Of a stretch of DNA of 64,000 nucleotides, positions 27,116-40,549 are shown one piece after another; within the stretch, counting starts at the first letter, position 1; each line of letters starts with the position of its first letter. The notes beneath the pieces are model-generated. The model was not told the DNA's origin. It did not search any database and saw nothing but the letters and a program-made list of their open reading frames with translations. The position numbers were made by a program, and so were the translations under genes. The DNA comes from Trichomonas vaginalis G3 (taxonomy: Eukaryota > Parabasalia > Trichomonadida > Trichomonadidae): the NCBI RefSeq assembly GCF_026262505.1, contig NC_067205.1, positions 21,112,245 to 21,176,244 on the forward strand, in the 5' to 3' direction.

Positions 27116-28175
27116 CAAAACATAATTCGAAGAAGTTATGCAAAAACATATACGCTCATGTTTGACAAAACATATACGAAGAAATCAATGACAAAACATT
27201 TACGCTCATTACGATGAAGAAGTCATGAAAATTATGAGGTTGAGAAAAGAGGTGAGAAAAGAGGTGAGATCTCACCTCTTCACCTAAACTTATATTTTTG
27301 GGTATTTCACGTTCATTACGAAAGAAGTCATGATAAAACTATATACGAAGAAATCATATGACAAAACATTTACGATGAAGAAGTCATGAAAAGCATATAC
27401 GATGAAGTTTCCGACAAATCATTTTACGTTCATGTTTGACAAAGCATATACGATGAAATATCATGAAAAAACATATACGAAGAAGTTTCGACAAAACAAT
27501 GTACGATGAAATCATGACAAAACTATACGATGAAGTTTTGACAAAACATTACGAAGAAGTCATGACAAAACATAAACGAAGAAGTCATGACAAAAATTTA
27601 CGATGAAGAAGTCAGATACAAACATAAACGAGAAATCAATGACAAAAAAAAAACATTTACGATGAAAGGAAGTCATGACAAAGCATAAACGAAGAAAATC
27701 ATGACAAATCATTTACGGTTCATTACGATGAAGAAGTCATGAACAAAACATGTACGTTCATGTTTGACAAAACATTTACGATGAAGAAATCATGACAAAA
27801 CATAAACGAAGAAATCAATGACAAATCATTTACATTCATTAGATGAAGAAGTCATGACAAAACATGTACGTTCATGTTTGACAAAACATTTACGATGAAG
27901 TTTCGACAAAACATTTACACTATTCGATGAAGAAGTCATAGACAAATTCATTTACGTTCATTACGATGAAAGAAGTCTTGACTAAAAAATTTACGCTCAT
28001 GTTTGCAAAACATTTACACTCATTACGATGAAGAGTCATGACAAACATATACGCTCATGTTGACAAAACATATACGCTCATTACGATGAAGAAATCATGA
28101 AAAACATTTACGATGAAGTAGTGACAAAACATATACGATGAAGAAAGTCTTGACAAAACATTTAAGTCATGTTGA
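25300..28175. other. Indel-rich stretch ending at a gap
   Basis: Compared with the clean units, single-base gains and losses occur every 20-40 bases, many of them outside homopolymers. They stop at the gap. This looks like low-coverage consensus at a contig end. Confidence 0.85.
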
Positions 28176-28275
28176 NNNNNNNNNNNNNNNNNNNNNNNNN
28201 NNNNNNNNNNNNNNNNNNNNNNNNNNNNNNNNNNNNNNNNNNNNNNNNNNNNNNNNNNNNNNNNNNNNNNNNNNN
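28176..28275. other. Assembly gap of exactly 100 N
   Basis: A fixed-size N run, so the length is a placeholder. The left side is indel-rich and the right side is clean. Both sides show the same part of the repeat unit but with different unit-type marks. Confidence 0.98.
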
Positions 28276-29516
28276 ATGACAAAACATGTACGTTCATGTT
28301 TGACAAAACATTTACGATGAAGTTTCGACAAAACATTTACACTCATTACGATGAAGAAGTCATGACAAATCATTTACGTTCATTACGATGAAGAAGTCTT
28401 GACAAAACATTTACGCTCATGTTTGACAAAACATTTACACTCATTACGATGAAGAAGTCTTGACAAAGCATATACGTTCATTACGATGAAGAAGTCATGA
28501 CAAAACATATACGCTCATGTTTGACAAAACATATACGCTCATTACGATGAAGAAATCATGACAAAACATTTACGATGAAGTAGTGACAAAACATATACGA
28601 TGAAGAAGTCTTGACAAAACATTTACGCTCATGTTTGACAAAGCATATACGTTCATTACGATGAAGAAGTCATGACAAAGCATATACGATGAAATCATGA
28701 CAAAACATAAACGAAGAAATCATGACAAAACATTTCCGATGAAGAAATCATGAAAATTCAATGAGGTGAGAAAAGAGGTGAGATCTCACCTCTTCACCTA
28801 AACATTATTTTTGGGTCATTTACGCTCATTACGAAGAAATCATGACAAAACATATACGAAGAAATCATGACAAAATATAAACGTTCATTCCGATGAAGAA
28901 ATCATGAAAATTCAATGAGGTGAGAAAAGAGGTGAGATCTCACCTCTTCACCTAAAATATATTTTTGTCTGATTTACGCTCATTACGATGAAGAAATCAT
29001 GACAAAACATTTACGAAGAAGAAATCATGACAAAGCATATACGCTCATTACGATGAAGAAATCATGACAAAACATTTACGATGAAGAAGTCTTGACAAAG
29101 CATATACGTTCATGTTTGACACATTCATTTACACTCATTACGATGAAGAAATCATGACAAAACATATACAATGAAGAAATCATGAGATTAGAAATGAGAT
29201 TAGAAATGAGGTTAGATCTAACCATCTACCCTAAACATTATTTTTAGTCGTTTACGTTCATTACGATGAAGAAGTTTCGACACATTCATTTACGCTCATT
29301 ACGATAAAATCATCATGACAAAACATATACGTTCATTACGATGAAGAAATCATGAAAATTCAATGAGGTGAGAAAAGAGGTGAGATCTAACCATCTACCC
29401 TAAACATTATTTTTGGATCATTTACACTCATTCCGATGAAGAAGTTTCGACAAAACATTAACGATAAAATCATCATGACAAAACATTAACGTTCATTACG
29501 ATGAAGTGTTCTGATG

Positions 29517-29637
29517 AAGTCATAACTGCCTTCCTCCTGTGTTGTTGTCTAAATGTCATGTTGTCTCATTTTTTCAGAGAAGTTAAATGACCTGGTAGCA
29601 CATGGTAACATGGTAGCACCTTCAGTTCTTCAAAAAT
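29517..29637 (+). repeat. Lone diverged B copy
   Basis: 121 bp, GGTAGCAC form, in the S-type part right of the first gap. Confidence 0.93.
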
Positions 29638-30092
29638 AATTAATTATTGAATGACCTAAAAACCATTAATGAAAACATTATTTTTGGATCATTTACACTC
29701 ATTACGATGAAGAAGTTTCGACAAAACATTAACGTTCATTACGATGAAGAAGTTTTGACAAAACATATACGTTCATTACGATGAAGAAATCATGAAAATT
29801 CAATGAGGTGAGAAAAGAGGTGAGATCTCACCTCTTCACCTAAACATTATTTTTGGGTCATTTACGCTCATTACGATGAAGAAATCATGACAAAACATTT
29901 ACGAAGAAGTTTTGACAAAACATATACGAAGAAGTTTTGACAAAACATATACGTTCATTACGATGAAGAAATCATGACAAAACATTTACGAAGAAGTTTT
30001 GACAAAACATATACGTTCATTACGATGAAGAAATCATGACAAAACATTTACGAAGAAGTTTTGACAAAACATATACGTTCATTACGATGAAG

Positions 30093-30534
30093 TTTATTTC
30101 CTGCTGTGTTGTCAAAATGTCATGTTGTCACACTTTTTCAGAGAAGTTAAATGACCGAGTGACACATGGTGACGTAGTGACACCTTCAGTTCTTCAAAAA
30201 TAAGTCATAACTGCCTTCCTCCTGTGTTGTTGTCTAAATGTCATGTTGTCTCATTTTTTCAGAGAAGTTAAATGACCGAGTGACACATGGTGACGTAGTG
30301 ACACCTTCAGTTCTTCAAAAATAAGTCATAACTGCCTTCCTCCTGTGTTGTTGTCAAAATGTCATGAGTTAAATTACCTGGTGACCGAGTGACACCTTCA
30401 GTTCTTCAAAAATAAGTCATAACTGCCTTCCTCCTGTGTTGTTGTCTAAATGTCATGTTGTCTCATTTTTTCAGAGAAGTTAAATGACCTGGTGACACAT
30501 GGTGACGTAGTGACACCTTCAGTTCTTCAAAAAT
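30093..30534 (+). repeat. B array, four copies
   Basis: 442 bp. It opens unit 7 and is preceded by one additional GAAGAAGTTTTGAC/ATGAAGAAATCATGAC pair not seen at the end of other units. Confidence 0.95.
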
Positions 30535-31524
30535 AATTAATTATTGAATAACCTGAAACCATGAACGTAAACATTATTTTTGGATCATTTACGCTCATTA
30601 CGATGAAGACACGAAGAAGAATTGCACTTCGTCAAAAAAGTGAAGGTTCCCGACGGTTTCAAACCGCCATACTTTACATTTTGTACAAAAATATTGTGAG
30701 TAAATGAACTCATTATTTTTTGCATCATGACAAAACATATACGAAGAAATCATGACAAAACATTTACGCTCATTACGATGAAGAAGTCATGAAAATTCAT
30801 GAGGTGAGAAAAGAGGTGAGATCTCACCTCTTCACCTAAACATTATTTTTGGGTCATTTACGTTCATTACGAAGAAGTCATGACAAAACCTATACGAAGA
30901 AATCATGACAAAACATTTACGCTCATTTCGATGAAGAAGTCATGAAAATTCATGAGGTGAGAAAAGAGGTGAGAAAAGAGGTGAGATCTCACCTCTTCAC
31001 CTAAACATTATTTTTGGGTCATTTACGTTCATTACGAAGAAGTCATGACAAAACCTATACGAAGAAATCATGACAAAACATTTACGATGAAGAAGTCATG
31101 ACAAAGCATATACGATGAAGTTTCGACAAATCATTTACGTTCATGTTTGACAAAGCATATACGATGAAATCATGACAAAACATTTACGATGAAATCATGA
31201 CAAAAATTTACGAAGAAATCATGACAAAACATTTACGATGAAGTCATGACAAAACATATACGAAGAAGTTTCGACAAAACATGTACGATGAAATCATGAC
31301 AAAACATATACGATGAAGTTTTGACAAAACATATACGAAGAAGTCATGACAAAACATAAACGAAGAAGTCATGACAAAACATAAACGAAGAAATCATGAC
31401 AAAACATAAACGAAGAAATCATGACAAAACATTTACGATGAAGAAGTCATGACAAAGCATAAACGAAGAAATCATGACAAATCATTTACGTTCATTACGA
31501 TGAAGAAATCATGACAAAACATGT

Positions 31525-33620
31525 ACGTTCATGTTTGACAAAGCATATACGATGAAGTTTTGACAAAACATTTACGATGAAGTCTTGACAAATCATATAC
31601 GAAGAAGTCATGACAAAACATTTACGAAGAAGTCTTGACAAATCATTTACGAAGAAGTCTTGACACGAAGTGAAGATTTGCACTTCGTCAAAAAAGTGAA
31701 GGTTCGACAAAACATTTACGTTCATGTTTGACAAAGCATATACGATGAAGTTTTGACACGAAGTGAAGATTTGCACTTCGTCAAAAAAGTGAAGGTTCGA
31801 CAAAACATTTACGTTCATGTTTGACAAAGCATATACGATGAAGTTTCGACAAAACATATACGTTCATGTTTGACAAAGCATATACGATGAAGTTTTGACA
31901 CGAAGTGAAGATTTGCACTTCGTCAAAAAAGTGAAGGTTCGACAAAACATTTACGTTCATGTTTGACAAAGCATATACGATGAAGTTTTGACACGAAGTG
32001 AAGATTTGCACTTCGTCAAAAAAGTGAAGGTTCGACAAAACATTTACGTTCATGTTTGACAAAACATATACGTTCATGTTTGACAAAGCATATACGATGA
32101 AGTTTTGACAAAACATTTACGAAGAAGTCTTGACAAATCATTTACGAAGAAGTCTTGACACGAAGTGAAGATTTGCACTTCGTCAAAAAAGTGAAGGTTC
32201 GACAAAACATTTACGTTCATGTTTGACAAAGCATATACGATGAAGTCTTGACACGAAGTGAAGATTTGCACTTCGTCAAAAAAGTGAAGGTTCGACAAAA
32301 CATTTACGTTCATGTTTGACAAAGCATATACGATGAAGTTTTGACACGAAGTGAAGATTTGCACTTCGTCAAAAAAGTGAAGGTTCGACAAAACATTTAC
32401 GTTCATGTTTGACAAAGCATATACGATGAAGTTTCGACAAAACATATACGTTCATGTTTGACAAAGCATATACGATGAAGTTTTGACACGAAGTGAAGAT
32501 TTGCACTTCGTCAAAAAAGTGAAGGTTCGACAAAACATATACGTTCATGTTTGACAAAGCATATACGATGAAGTTTTGACAAAACATTTACGATGAAGTC
32601 TTGACAAATCATATACGAAGAAGTCATGACAAAACATTTACGAAGAAGTCTTGACAAATCATTTACGAAGAAGTCTTGACACGAAGTGAAGATTTGCACT
32701 TCGTCAAAAAAGTGAAGGTTCGACAAAACATTTACGTTCATGTTTGACAAAACATATACGTTCATGTTTGACAAAGCATATACGATGAAGTTTTGACACG
32801 AAGTGAAGATTTGCACTTCGTCAAAAAAGTGAAGGTTCGACAAAACATTTACGTTAATGTTTGACAAAGCATATACGATGAAGTTTTGACACGAAGTGAA
32901 GATTTGCACTTCGTCAAAAAAGTGAAGGTTCGACAAAACATTTACGTTCATGTTTGACAAAGCATATACGATGAAGTTTCGACAAAACATATACGTTCAT
33001 GTTTGACAAAGCATATACGATGAAGTTTCGACAAAACATATACGTTCATGTTTGACAAAGCATATACGATGAAGTTTTGACAAAACATTTACGATGAAGT
33101 CTTGACAAATCATATACGAAGAAGTCATGACAAAACATTTACGAAGAAGTCTTGACAAATCATTTACGAAGAAGTCTTGACACGAAGTGAAGATTTGCAC
33201 TTCGTCAAAAAAGTGAAGGTTCGACAAAACATTTACGTTCATGTTTGACAAAACATATACGTTCATGTTTGACAAAGCATATACGATGAAGTTTTGACAC
33301 GAAGTGAAGATTTGCACTTCGTCAAAAAAGTGAAGGTTCGACAAAACATTTACGTTCATGTTTGACAAAGCATATACGATGAAGTTTCGACAAAACATAT
33401 ACGTTCATGTTTGACAAAGCATATACGATGAAGTTTTGACAAAACATTTACGATGAAGTCATGACAAAACATTTACGAAGAAGTCTTGACAAATCATTTA
33501 CGAAGAAGTCTTGACAAAACATATACGATGAAGTTTTGACACGAAGTGAAGATTTGCACTTCGTCAAAAAAGTGAAGGTTCGACAAAACATATACGTTCA
33601 TGTTTGACAAAGCATATACG
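31525..33620 (+). repeat. Core array, unit 7
   Basis: A clean copy. One repeat has GAAGTCTTGACACGAAG in place of GAAGTTTTGACACGAAG near 32241, a unit-specific mark. One 93-bp repeat has ACGTTAATGTTT, as in the matching position of the other cores. Confidence 0.92.
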
Positions 33621-35555
33621 AAGAAGTCTTGACAAAACATATTCGAAGAAGTCATGACAAAACATATACGCTCATGTTTGACAAAACATATACGAAGAAA
33701 TCATGACAAAACATTTACGCTCATTACGATGAAGAAGTCATGAAAATTCATGAGGTGAGAAAAGAGGTGAGAAAAGAGGTGAGATCTCACCTCTTCACCT
33801 AAACATTATTTTTGGGTCATTTACGTTCATTACGAAGAAGTCATGACAAAACCTATACGAAGAAATCATGACAAAACATTTACGATGAAGAAGTCATGAC
33901 AAAGCATATACGATGAAGTTTCGACAAATCATTTACGTTCATGTTTGACAAAGCATATACGATGAAATCATGACAAAACATATACGAAGAAGTTTCGACA
34001 AAACATGTACGATGAAATCATGACAAAACATATACGATGAAGTTTTGACAAAACATATACGAAGAAGTCATGACAAAACATAAACGAAGAAGTCATGACA
34101 AAACATTTACGATGAAGAAGTCATGACAAAACATAAACGAAGAAATCATGACAAAACATTTACGATGAAGAAGTCATGACAAAGCATAAACGAAGAAATC
34201 ATGACAAATCATTTACGTTCATTACGATGAAGAAGTCATGACAAAACATGTACGTTCATGTTTGACAAAACATTTACGATGAAGAAATCATGACAAAACA
34301 TAAACGAAGAAATCATGACAAATCATTTACATTCATTACGATGAAGAAGTCATGACAAAACATGTACGTTCATGTTTGACAAAACATTTACGATGAAGTT
34401 TCGACAAAACATTTACACTCATTACGATGAAGAAGTCATGACAAATCATTTACGTTCATTACGATGAAGAAGTCTTGACAAAACATTTACGCTCATGTTT
34501 GACAAAACATTTACACTCATTACGATGAAGAAGTCATGACAAAACATATACGCTCATGTTTGACAAAACATATACGCTCATTACGATGAAGAAATCATGA
34601 CAAAACATTTACGATGAAGTAGTGACAAAACATATACGATGAAGAAGTCTTGACAAAACATTTACGCTCATGTTTGACAAAGCATATACGTTCATTACGA
34701 TGAAGAAGTCATGACAAAGCATATACGATGAAATCATGACAAAACATAAACGAAGAAATCATGACAAAACATTTCCGATGAAGAAATCATGAAAATTCAA
34801 TGAGGTGAGAAAAGAGGTGAGATCTCACCTCTTCACCTAAACATTATTTTTGGGTCATTTACGCTCATTACGAAGAAATCATGACAAAACATATACGAAG
34901 AAATCATGACAAAATATAAACGTTCATTCCGATGAAGAAATCATGAAAATTCAATGAGGTGAGAAAAGAGGTGAGATCTCACCTCTTCACCTAAAATATA
35001 TTTTTGTCTGATTTACGCTCATTACGATGAAGAAATCATGACAAAACATTTACGAAGAAGAAATCATGACAAAGCATATACGCTCATTACGATGAAGAAA
35101 TCATGACAAAACATTTACGATGAAGAAGTCTTGACAAAGCATATACGTTCATGTTTGACACATTCATTTACACTCATTACGATGAAGAAATCATGACAAA
35201 ACATATACAATGAAGAAATCATGAGATTAGAAATGAGATTAGAAATGAGGTTAGATCTAACCATCTACCCTAAACATTATTTTTAGTCGTTTACGTTCAT
35301 TACGATGAAGAAGTTTCGACACATTCATTTACGCTCATTACGATAAAATCATCATGACAAAACATATACGTTCATTACGATGAAGAAATCATGAAAATTC
35401 AATGAGGTGAGAAAAGAGGTGAGATCTAACCATCTACCCTAAACATTATTTTTGGATCATTTACACTCATTCCGATGAAGAAGTTTCGACAAAACATTAA
35501 CGATAAAATCATCATGACAAAACATTAACGTTCATTACGATGAAGTGTTCTGATG

Positions 35556-35676
35556 AAGTCATAACTGCCTTCCTCCTGTGTTGTTGTCTAAATGTCATGT
35601 TGTCTCATTTTTTCAGAGAAGTTAAATGACCTGGTAGCACATGGTAACATGGTAGCACCTTCAGTTCTTCAAAAAT
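35556..35676 (+). repeat. Lone diverged B copy
   Basis: 121 bp, GGTAGCAC form, in unit 7. Confidence 0.93.
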
Positions 35677-36044
35677 AATTAATTATTGAATGACCTAAAA
35701 ACCATTAATGAAAACATTATTTTTGGATCATTTACACTCATTACGATGAAGAAGTTTCGACAAAACATTAACGTTCATTACGATGAAGAAGTTTTGACAA
35801 AACATATACGTTCATTACGATGAAGAAATCATGAAAATTCAATGAGGTGAGAAAAGAGGTGAGATCTCACCTCTTCACCTAAACATTATTTTTGGGTCAT
35901 TTACGCTCATTACGATGAAGAAATCATGACAAAACATTTACGAAGAAGTTTTGACAAAACATATACGTTCATTACGATGAAGAAATCATGACAAAACATT
36001 TACGAAGAAGTTTTGACAAAACATATACGTTCATTACGATGAAG

Positions 36045-36486
36045 TTTATTTCCTGCTGTGTTGTCAAAATGTCATGTTGTCACACTTTTTCAGAGAAGTT
36101 AAATGACCGAGTGACACATGGTGACGTAGTGACACCTTCAGTTCTTCAAAAATAAGTCATAACTGCCTTCCTCCTGTGTTGTTGTCTAAATGTCATGTTG
36201 TCTCATTTTTTCAGAGAAGTTAAATGACCGAGTGACACATGGTGACGTAGTGACACCTTCAGTTCTTCAAAAATAAGTCATAACTGCCTTCCTCCTGTGT
36301 TGTTGTCAAAATGTCATGAGTTAAATTACCTGGTGACCGAGTGACACCTTCAGTTCTTCAAAAATAAGTCATAACTGCCTTCCTCCTGTGTTGTTGTCTA
36401 AATGTCATGTTGTCTCATTTTTTCAGAGAAGTTAAATGACCTGGTGACACATGGTGACGTAGTGACACCTTCAGTTCTTCAAAAAT
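36045..36486 (+). repeat. B array, four copies
   Basis: 442 bp. It opens the short unit 8. Confidence 0.95.
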
Positions 36487-38600
36487 AATTAATTATTGAA
36501 TAACCTGAAACCATGAACGTAAACATTATTTTTGGATCATTTACGCTCATTACGATGAAGTTTTGACACGAAGTGAAGAATTGCACTTCGTCAAAAAAGT
36601 GAAGGTTCCCGACGGTTTCAAACCGCCATACTTTACATTTTGTACAAAAATATTGTGAGTAAATGAACTCATTATTTTTTGCATCATGACAAAACATATA
36701 CGAAGAAATCATGACAAAACATTTACGCTCATTACGATGAAGAAGTCATGAAAATTCATGAGGTGAGAAAAGAGGTGAGAAAAGAGGTGAGATCTCACCT
36801 CTTCACCTAAACATTATTTTTGGGTCATTTACGTTCATTACGAAGAAATCATGACAAAACCTATACGAAGAAATCATGACAAAACATTTACGATGAAGAA
36901 GTCATGACAAAGCATATACGATGAAGTTTCGACAAATCATTTACGTTCATGTTTGACAAAGCATATACGATGAAATCATGACAAAACATATACGAAGAAG
37001 TTTCGACAAAACATGTACGATGAAATCATGACAAAACATATACGATGAAGTTTTGACAAAACATATACGAAGAAGTCATGACAAAACATAAACGAAGAAG
37101 TCATGACAAAACATTTACGATGAAGAAGTCATGACAAAACATAAACGAAGAAATCATGACAAAACATTTACGATGAAGAAGTCATGACAAAGCATAAACG
37201 AAGAAATCATGACAAATCATTTACGTTCATTACGATGAAGAAATCATGACAAAACATGTACGTTCATGTTTGACAAAACATTTACGATGAAGAAATCATG
37301 ACAAAACATAAACGAAGAAATCATGACAAATCATTTACATTCATTACGATGAAGAAGTCATGACAAAACATGTACGTTCATGTTTGACAAAACATTTACG
37401 ATGAAGTTTCGACAAAACATTTACACTCATTACGATGAAGAAGTCATGACAAATCATTTACGTTCATTACGATGAAGAAGTCTTGACAAAACATTTACGC
37501 TCATGTTTGACAAAACATTTACACTCATTACGATGAAGAAGTCTTGACAAAGCATATACGTTCATTACGATGAAGAAGTCATGACAAAACATATACGCTC
37601 ATGTTTGACAAAACATATACGCTCATTACGATGAAGAAATCATGACAAAACATTTACGATGAAGTAGTGACAAAACATATACGATGAAGAAGTCTTGACA
37701 AAACATTTACGCTCATGTTTGACAAAGCATATACGTTCATTACGATGAAGAAGTCATGACAAAGCATATACGATGAAATCATGACAAAACATAAACGAAG
37801 AAATCATGACAAAACATTTCCGATGAAGAAATCATGAAAATTCAATGAGGTGAGAAAAGAGGTGAGATCTCACCTCTTCACCTAAACATTATTTTTGGGT
37901 CATTTACGCTCATTACGAAGAAATCATGACAAAACATATACGAAGAAATCATGACAAAATATAAACGTTCATTCCGATGAAGAAATCATGAAAATTCAAT
38001 GAGGTGAGAAAAGAGGTGAGATCTCACCTCTTCACCTAAAATATATTTTTGTCTGATTTACGCTCATTACGATGAAGAAATCATGACAAAACATTTACGA
38101 AGAAGAAATCATGACAAAGCATATACGCTCATTACGATGAAGAAATCATGACAAAACATTTACGATGAAGAAGTCTTGACAAAGCATATACGTTCATGTT
38201 TGACACATTCATTTACACTCATTACGATGAAGAAATCATGACAAAACATATACAATGAAGAAATCATGAGATTAGAAATGAGATTAGAAATGAGGTTAGA
38301 TCTAACCATCTACCCTAAACATTATTTTTAGTCGTTTACGTTCATTACGATGAAGAAGTTTCGACACATTCATTTACGCTCATTACGATAAAATCATCAT
38401 GACAAAACATATACGTTCATTACGATGAAGAAATCATGAAAATTCAATGAGGTGAGAAAAGAGGTGAGATCTAACCATCTACCCTAAACATTATTTTTGG
38501 ATCATTTACACTCATTCCGATGAAGAAGTTTCGACAAAACATTAACGATAAAATCATCATGACAAAACATTAACGTTCATTACGATGAAGTGTTCTGATG

Positions 38601-38721
38601 AAGTCATAACTGCCTTCCTCCTGTGTTGTTGTCTAAATGTCATGTTGTCTCATTTTTTCAGAGAAGTTAAATGACCTGGTAGCACATGGTAACATGGTAG
38701 CACCTTCAGTTCTTCAAAAAT
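38601..38721 (+). repeat. Lone diverged B copy
   Basis: 121 bp, GGTAGCAC form, in the short unit 8. Confidence 0.93.
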
Positions 38722-39114
38722 AATTAATTATTGAATGACCTAAAAACCATTAATGAAAACATTATTTTTGGATCATTTACACTCATTACGATGAAGAAGT
38801 TTCGACAAAACATTAACGTTCATTACGATGAAGAAGTTTTGACAAAACATATACGTTCATTACGATGAAGAAATCATGAAAATTCAATGAGGTGAGAAAA
38901 GAGGTGAGATCTCACCTCTTCACCTAAACATTATTTTTGGGTCATTTACGCTCATTACGATGAAGAAATCATGACAAAACATTTACGAAGAAGTTTTGAC
39001 AAAACATATACGAAGAAGTTTTGACAAAACATATACGTTCATTACGATGAAGAAATCATGACAAAACATTTACGAAGAAGTTTTGACAAAACATATACGT
39101 TCATTACGATGAAG

Positions 39115-39557
39115 TTTATTTCCTGCTGTGTTGTCAAAATGTCATGTTGTCACACTTTTTCAGAGAAGTTAAATGACCGAGTGACACATGGTGACGTAGT
39201 GACACCTTCAGTTCTTCAAAAAATAAGTCATAACTGCCTTCCTCCTGTGTTGTTGTCTAAATGTCATGTTGTCTCATTTTTTCAGAGAAGTTAAATGACC
39301 GAGTGACACATGGTGACGTAGTGACACCTTCAGTTCTTCAAAAATAAGTCATAACTGCCTTCCTCCTGTGTTGTTGTCAAAATGTCATGAGTTAAATTAC
39401 CTGGTGACCGAGTGACACCTTCAGTTCTTCAAAAATAAGTCATAACTGCCTTCCTCCTGTGTTGTTGTCTAAATGTCATGTTGTCTCATTTTTTCAGAGA
39501 AGTTAAATGACCTGGTGACACATGGTGACGTAGTGACACCTTCAGTTCTTCAAAAAT
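39115..39557 (+). repeat. B array, four copies
   Basis: 443 bp, with one extra A in the poly-A run near 39218. That extra base makes a chance 78-codon plus-strand frame (39058-39294) which no other array shows. Confidence 0.95.
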
Positions 39558-40549
39558 AATTAATTATTGAATAACCTGAAACCATGAACGTAAACATTAT
39601 TTTTGGATCATTTACGCTCATTACGATGAAGTTTTGACACGAAGTGAAGAATTGCACTTCGTCAAAAAAGTGAAGGTTCCCGACGGTTTCAAACCGCCAT
39701 ACTTTACATTTTGTACAAAAATATTGTGAGTAAATGAACTCATTATTTTTTGCATCATGACAAAACATATACGAAGAAATCATGACAAAACATTTACGCT
39801 CATTACGATGAAGAAGTCATGAAAATTCATGAGGTGAGAAAAGAGGTGAGATCTCACCTCTTCACCTAAACATTATTTTTGGGTCATTTACGTTCATTAC
39901 GAAGAAGTCATGACAAAACCTATACGAAGAAATCATGACAAAACATTTACGCTCATTTCGATGAAGAAGTCATGAAAATTCATGAGGTGAGAAAAGAGGT
40001 GAGAAAAGAGGTGAGATCTCACCTCTTCACCTAAACATTATTTTTGGGTCATTTACGTTCATTACGAAGAAGTCATGACAAAACCTATACGAAGAAATCA
40101 TGACAAAACATTTACGATGAAGAAGTCATGACAAAGCATATACGATGAAGTTTCGACAAATCATTTACGTTCATGTTTGACAAAGCATATACGATGAAAT
40201 CATGACAAAACATTTACGATGAAATCATGACAAAACATTTACGAAGAAATCATGACAAAACATTTACGATGAAGTCATGACAAAACATATACGAAGAAGT
40301 TTCGACAAAACATGTACGATGAAATCATGACAAAACATATACGATGAAGTTTTGACAAAACATATACGAAGAAGTCATGACAAAACATAAACGAAGAAGT
40401 CATGACAAAACATAAACGAAGAAATCATGACAAAACATAAACGAAGAAATCATGACAAAACATTTACGATGAAGAAGTCATGACAAAGCATAAACGAAGA
40501 AATCATGACAAATCATTTACGTTCATTACGATGAAGAAATCATGACAAA

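Larger units (their letters stand above)
23709..30092 (+). repeat. Composite unit 6: L' start, gap, S end
   Basis: The apparent unit is 6,384 bp including 100 N. The part left of the gap has one early P block (24452-24473), a noisy core and L-type marks in the second half (GAAGAAGTCATGAAC near 27727, no extra step near 28020), so it reads as L'. The part right of the gap has both S-type marks (extra step near 28441-28500, doubled tail monomer near 29910-29950). The 322 bases before the gap and the first 363 after it cover the same part of the unit, so the two sides do not join as one unit. I infer two units with their junction lost in the gap. Confidence 0.78.
30093..36044 (+). repeat. Higher-order unit 7, type L (5.95 kb)
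   Basis: This is a clean long unit with early P blocks at 30811-30832 and 30976-30997, core array at about 31525-33620, and lone B copy at 35556-35676. The link differs by a short loss near 30606-30616 (GATGAAGACACGAAGAAG), which removes the 77-codon frame here while the rest of the link stays the same. Confidence 0.92.
36045..39114 (+). repeat. Higher-order unit 8, type S (3.07 kb)
   Basis: No core array is present. The link frame is intact (36479-36712), the P block follows within 320 bp of the B array, the S-type extra step lies near 37540-37580, and the doubled tail monomer lies near 39000-39030. It is nearly identical by eye to unit 2, some 30 kb away, more so than to the second halves of adjacent long units. 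Confidence 0.92.

Noticed and set aside
39058-39294. 78-codon plus-strand frame
   Set aside because: It exists only because of one extra A in the B array of unit 9. The same place is closed in the other arrays.
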